Origin: Firmicutes bacterium ADurb.Bin300
GTDB taxonomy: Bacteria; Bacillota; Clostridia; Oscillospirales; Acutalibacteraceae
Assembly: GCA_002069015.1 (NCBI GenBank)
Contig: MWBL01000017.1
Location: 1-34,714 of the forward strand
Length of the DNA stretch: 34,714 bases
Direction: 5' to 3'
Shown here in pieces: positions 33,476 to 34,714 of the stretch (position 1 is the stretch's first letter; each line of letters opens with the position of its first letter). The position numbers were made by a program, and so were the translations under genes. The notes under the pieces were generated by a model. The model saw only the letters and a list, made by a program, of their open reading frames with translations, searched no databases and was not told where the DNA came from.

Positions 33476-34537
33476 TTAATTCTCTTTCTTTTCAAAAGCG
33501 TATTCAATGAGCTTTTCAATGAGTTTTCGAGGGGGGATTTTGACTTCTTCAAACAGCTTGGGATACATACTGATAGAGGTAAACCCCGGAATTGTATTGA
33601 TTTCGTTAAAATATATTTCTCCGTCAGAGCTCATAAAAAAGTCTACCCGCGCAAGACCCGAACAATCAAGATACTTATAGATATCAACCGCGATTTTTCT
33701 GATTTCCTCCGATATTTCCTCGGGGAGCGGGGAAGGGATAAGAAGCCTTGAGTTGTCGTCTATGTACTTTGCCTTATAGTCATAAAAATCGTTACAGGGC
33801 ACAATCTCACCTACGCATGAGGCTAACGGCTCGTCGTTTCCCATAACGGCGCACTCAAGCTCTCTTCCTACGACAGCAGACTCCAAAACAACTTTAGAAT
33901 CGTGCTCAAAAGCGAGAGCGAGAGCGTCCCTTACAGACTCTTTGGACGAAGCTTTTGAAATGCCGACGGAGGATCCTGCATTTGCAGGCTTAACAAATAT
34001 CGGAAGCGAAAGCTCCCTGACGATTTTGTCTATATCAACATTATCAAGGATAAAATCGTATTTTTTGACAAGGCGCCATTTGGCTTGCCTTATGCCTGAT
34101 TGGTCGCACAGCGCATTTGTTACGGCTTTATCCATACAAACGGCGCTTGAGAGTACCCCGCAGCCAACATACGGAATTTCCGACAGCTCAAGCAGTCCTT
34201 GAATAGTGCCGTCCTCACCGTTTTTTCCGTGTAAAACAGGGAAAACAACATCAATATATATTTTACTCGGGAGTGAGCTTTCAAAAATCAGAAGCGCTTT
34301 ATCAGCGGGGTTTACCGAAAGCATGGCAGGAAAAGTAAGCTCCTTTGTACACCACGCGTCATTTTCAATAAGGCTTACATCGCCTCTGAAACAGCGCCAT
34401 TCACCGCTTTTCGTTATTCCGAGCATAAGAACTTTGTATTTATCCCGGGGAATGTTCCTGATTACCGAAGCCGCTGAACGAAGCGAAACCTCGTATTCAC
34501 TTGAGTTTCCTCCGAATATGACGAGAAGATTTTTCAA
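33476..34537 (-). CDS. ddl: D-alanine--D-alanine ligase
   Basis: Joins two D-alanines for the peptidoglycan stem peptide, in the cytoplasm, using ATP. From TTG 34537 it has 353 residues, the family length. KNLLVIFGGNSSEYEVSLRSA is the expected N-terminus; GEDGTIQGLLELSEIPYVGCG, FVKPANAGSSVGISK and FNEINTIPGFTSISMYP are the ATP-grasp and active-site segments. The frame is open to 34666, but those 43 extra residues are not Ddl-like, and GGTGA stands just before the TTG. It is the first gene of a ddl-DUF1934-argS unit. Confidence 0.94.
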   Translation of the reverse strand: MKNLLVIFGGNSSEYEVSLRSAASVIRNIPRDKYKVLMLGITKSGEWRCFRGDVSLIENDAWCTKELTFPAMLSVNPADKALLIFESSLPSKIYIDVVFPVLHGKNGEDGTIQGLLELSEIPYVGCGVLSSAVCMDKAVTNALCDQSGIRQAKWRLVKKYDFILDNVDIDKIVRELSLPIFVKPANAGSSVGISKASSKESVRDALALAFEHDSKVVLESAVVGRELECAVMGNDEPLASCVGEIVPCNDFYDYKAKYIDDNSRLLIPSPLPEEISEEIRKIAVDIYKYLDCSGLARVDFFMSSDGEIYFNEINTIPGFTSISMYPKLFEEVKIPPRKLIEKLIEYAFEKKEN

Positions 34538-34580
34538 AATTATCACCCGATATATATTGTATGTAAAAAGAATATTTAAT

Positions 34581-34609
34581 ATAATATCACATAAACAACC
34601 GTTTATCAA
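34581..34609 (-). promoter_or_regulatory. Promoter of ddl-DUF1934-argS
   Basis: On the minus strand, TTGATA (34604-34609), a 17-base spacer, and TATTAT (34581-34586). It lies inside the upstream part of the longest ddl frame, which supports the later TTG start. I see no feature in the AT-rich remainder, 34610-34714. Confidence 0.75.
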
Positions 34610-34714
34610 TTCATTTCTTCTAATATTTAAAAGGTTTAATGTACATTTGTAAATGATGTGAGACAAAATATTTAAAAAATAAAAGAAGTAAAGTTAGCAA
34701 GTTTATTCATCTAA

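Noticed and set aside
34206-34652. 148-codon plus-strand frame opposite ddl
   Set aside because: A shadow of ddl; no ribosome binding site and no recognisable domain.
34538-34666. N-terminal extension of Ddl from 34666
   Set aside because: The extra residues are not Ddl-like and the best promoter lies within this stretch.

Overview
The window looks like chromosomal DNA from a low-to-mid G+C, anaerobic Gram-positive bacterium of the Clostridia, probably near the Oscillospirales/Ruminococcaceae (inference). Evidence: bL27 with an N-terminal extension next to its protease Prp, RNase Y with YmdB, a tryptophan T-box leader, the rpmH-rnpA-yidD-yidC-khpB cluster, DUF1934 next to argS, strong sigma-A-like promoters, frequent TTG starts, and an RNase P RNA that reads as type A rather than the Bacillus type B. 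I saw no tRNA, rRNA, CRISPR array, insertion sequence, phage gene or integration site. Most of the window is ordinary core genome.

Layout. 1-1462 (+): the end of a CoA-transferase subunit and a thiolase. 1762-5273 (+): a two-gene heterodimeric ABC exporter. 5340-6264 (-): rplU-prp-rpmA with a leader. 6592-7842 (+): an exported esterase. 7979-8303 (+): RNase P RNA, then a small membrane protein. 8726-16467 (-): a five-gene run of cca, a GH2 glycosidase, metG, tatD and a membrane-anchored M14 peptidase. 16991-18247 (+): a G5/3D cell-wall protein behind a long structured leader. 18309-19418 (-): glycerate kinase. 19622-22372 (+): rpmH-rnpA-yidD-yidC-khpB. 22391-25285 (+): a Trp T-box, TrpB2 and a pair of half-size CHR (chromate-family) transporters. 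25518-29418 (+): rny, ymdB and an orphan solute-binding lipoprotein. 29516-31270 (+): an unrecognised 584-residue membrane protein. 31351-34537 (-): ddl, a DUF1934 protein and argS.

How they work together. Several units serve translation and RNA processing: both RNase P subunits, CCA addition, two aminoacyl-tRNA synthetases, L21, L27 and L34, and RNase Y. Others serve the envelope: YidC, Ddl, the 3D protein and the exporters. The most interesting unit is the T-box operon. A specifier that reads UGG controls a TrpB2-type enzyme that has no TrpA partner here, followed closely by two CHR-family half transporters. This suggests, but does not prove, that the CHR pair moves tryptophan, indole or a related compound rather than chromate. 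The second candidate is the roughly 160-nt leader of the 3D-protein gene, which I could not assign to a known riboswitch class.

Seven genes (esterase, glycerate kinase, rnpA, khpB, the first CHR gene, rny and ddl) are best started at TTG. In four of them this start differs from the longest open frame and follows the Shine-Dalgarno position.
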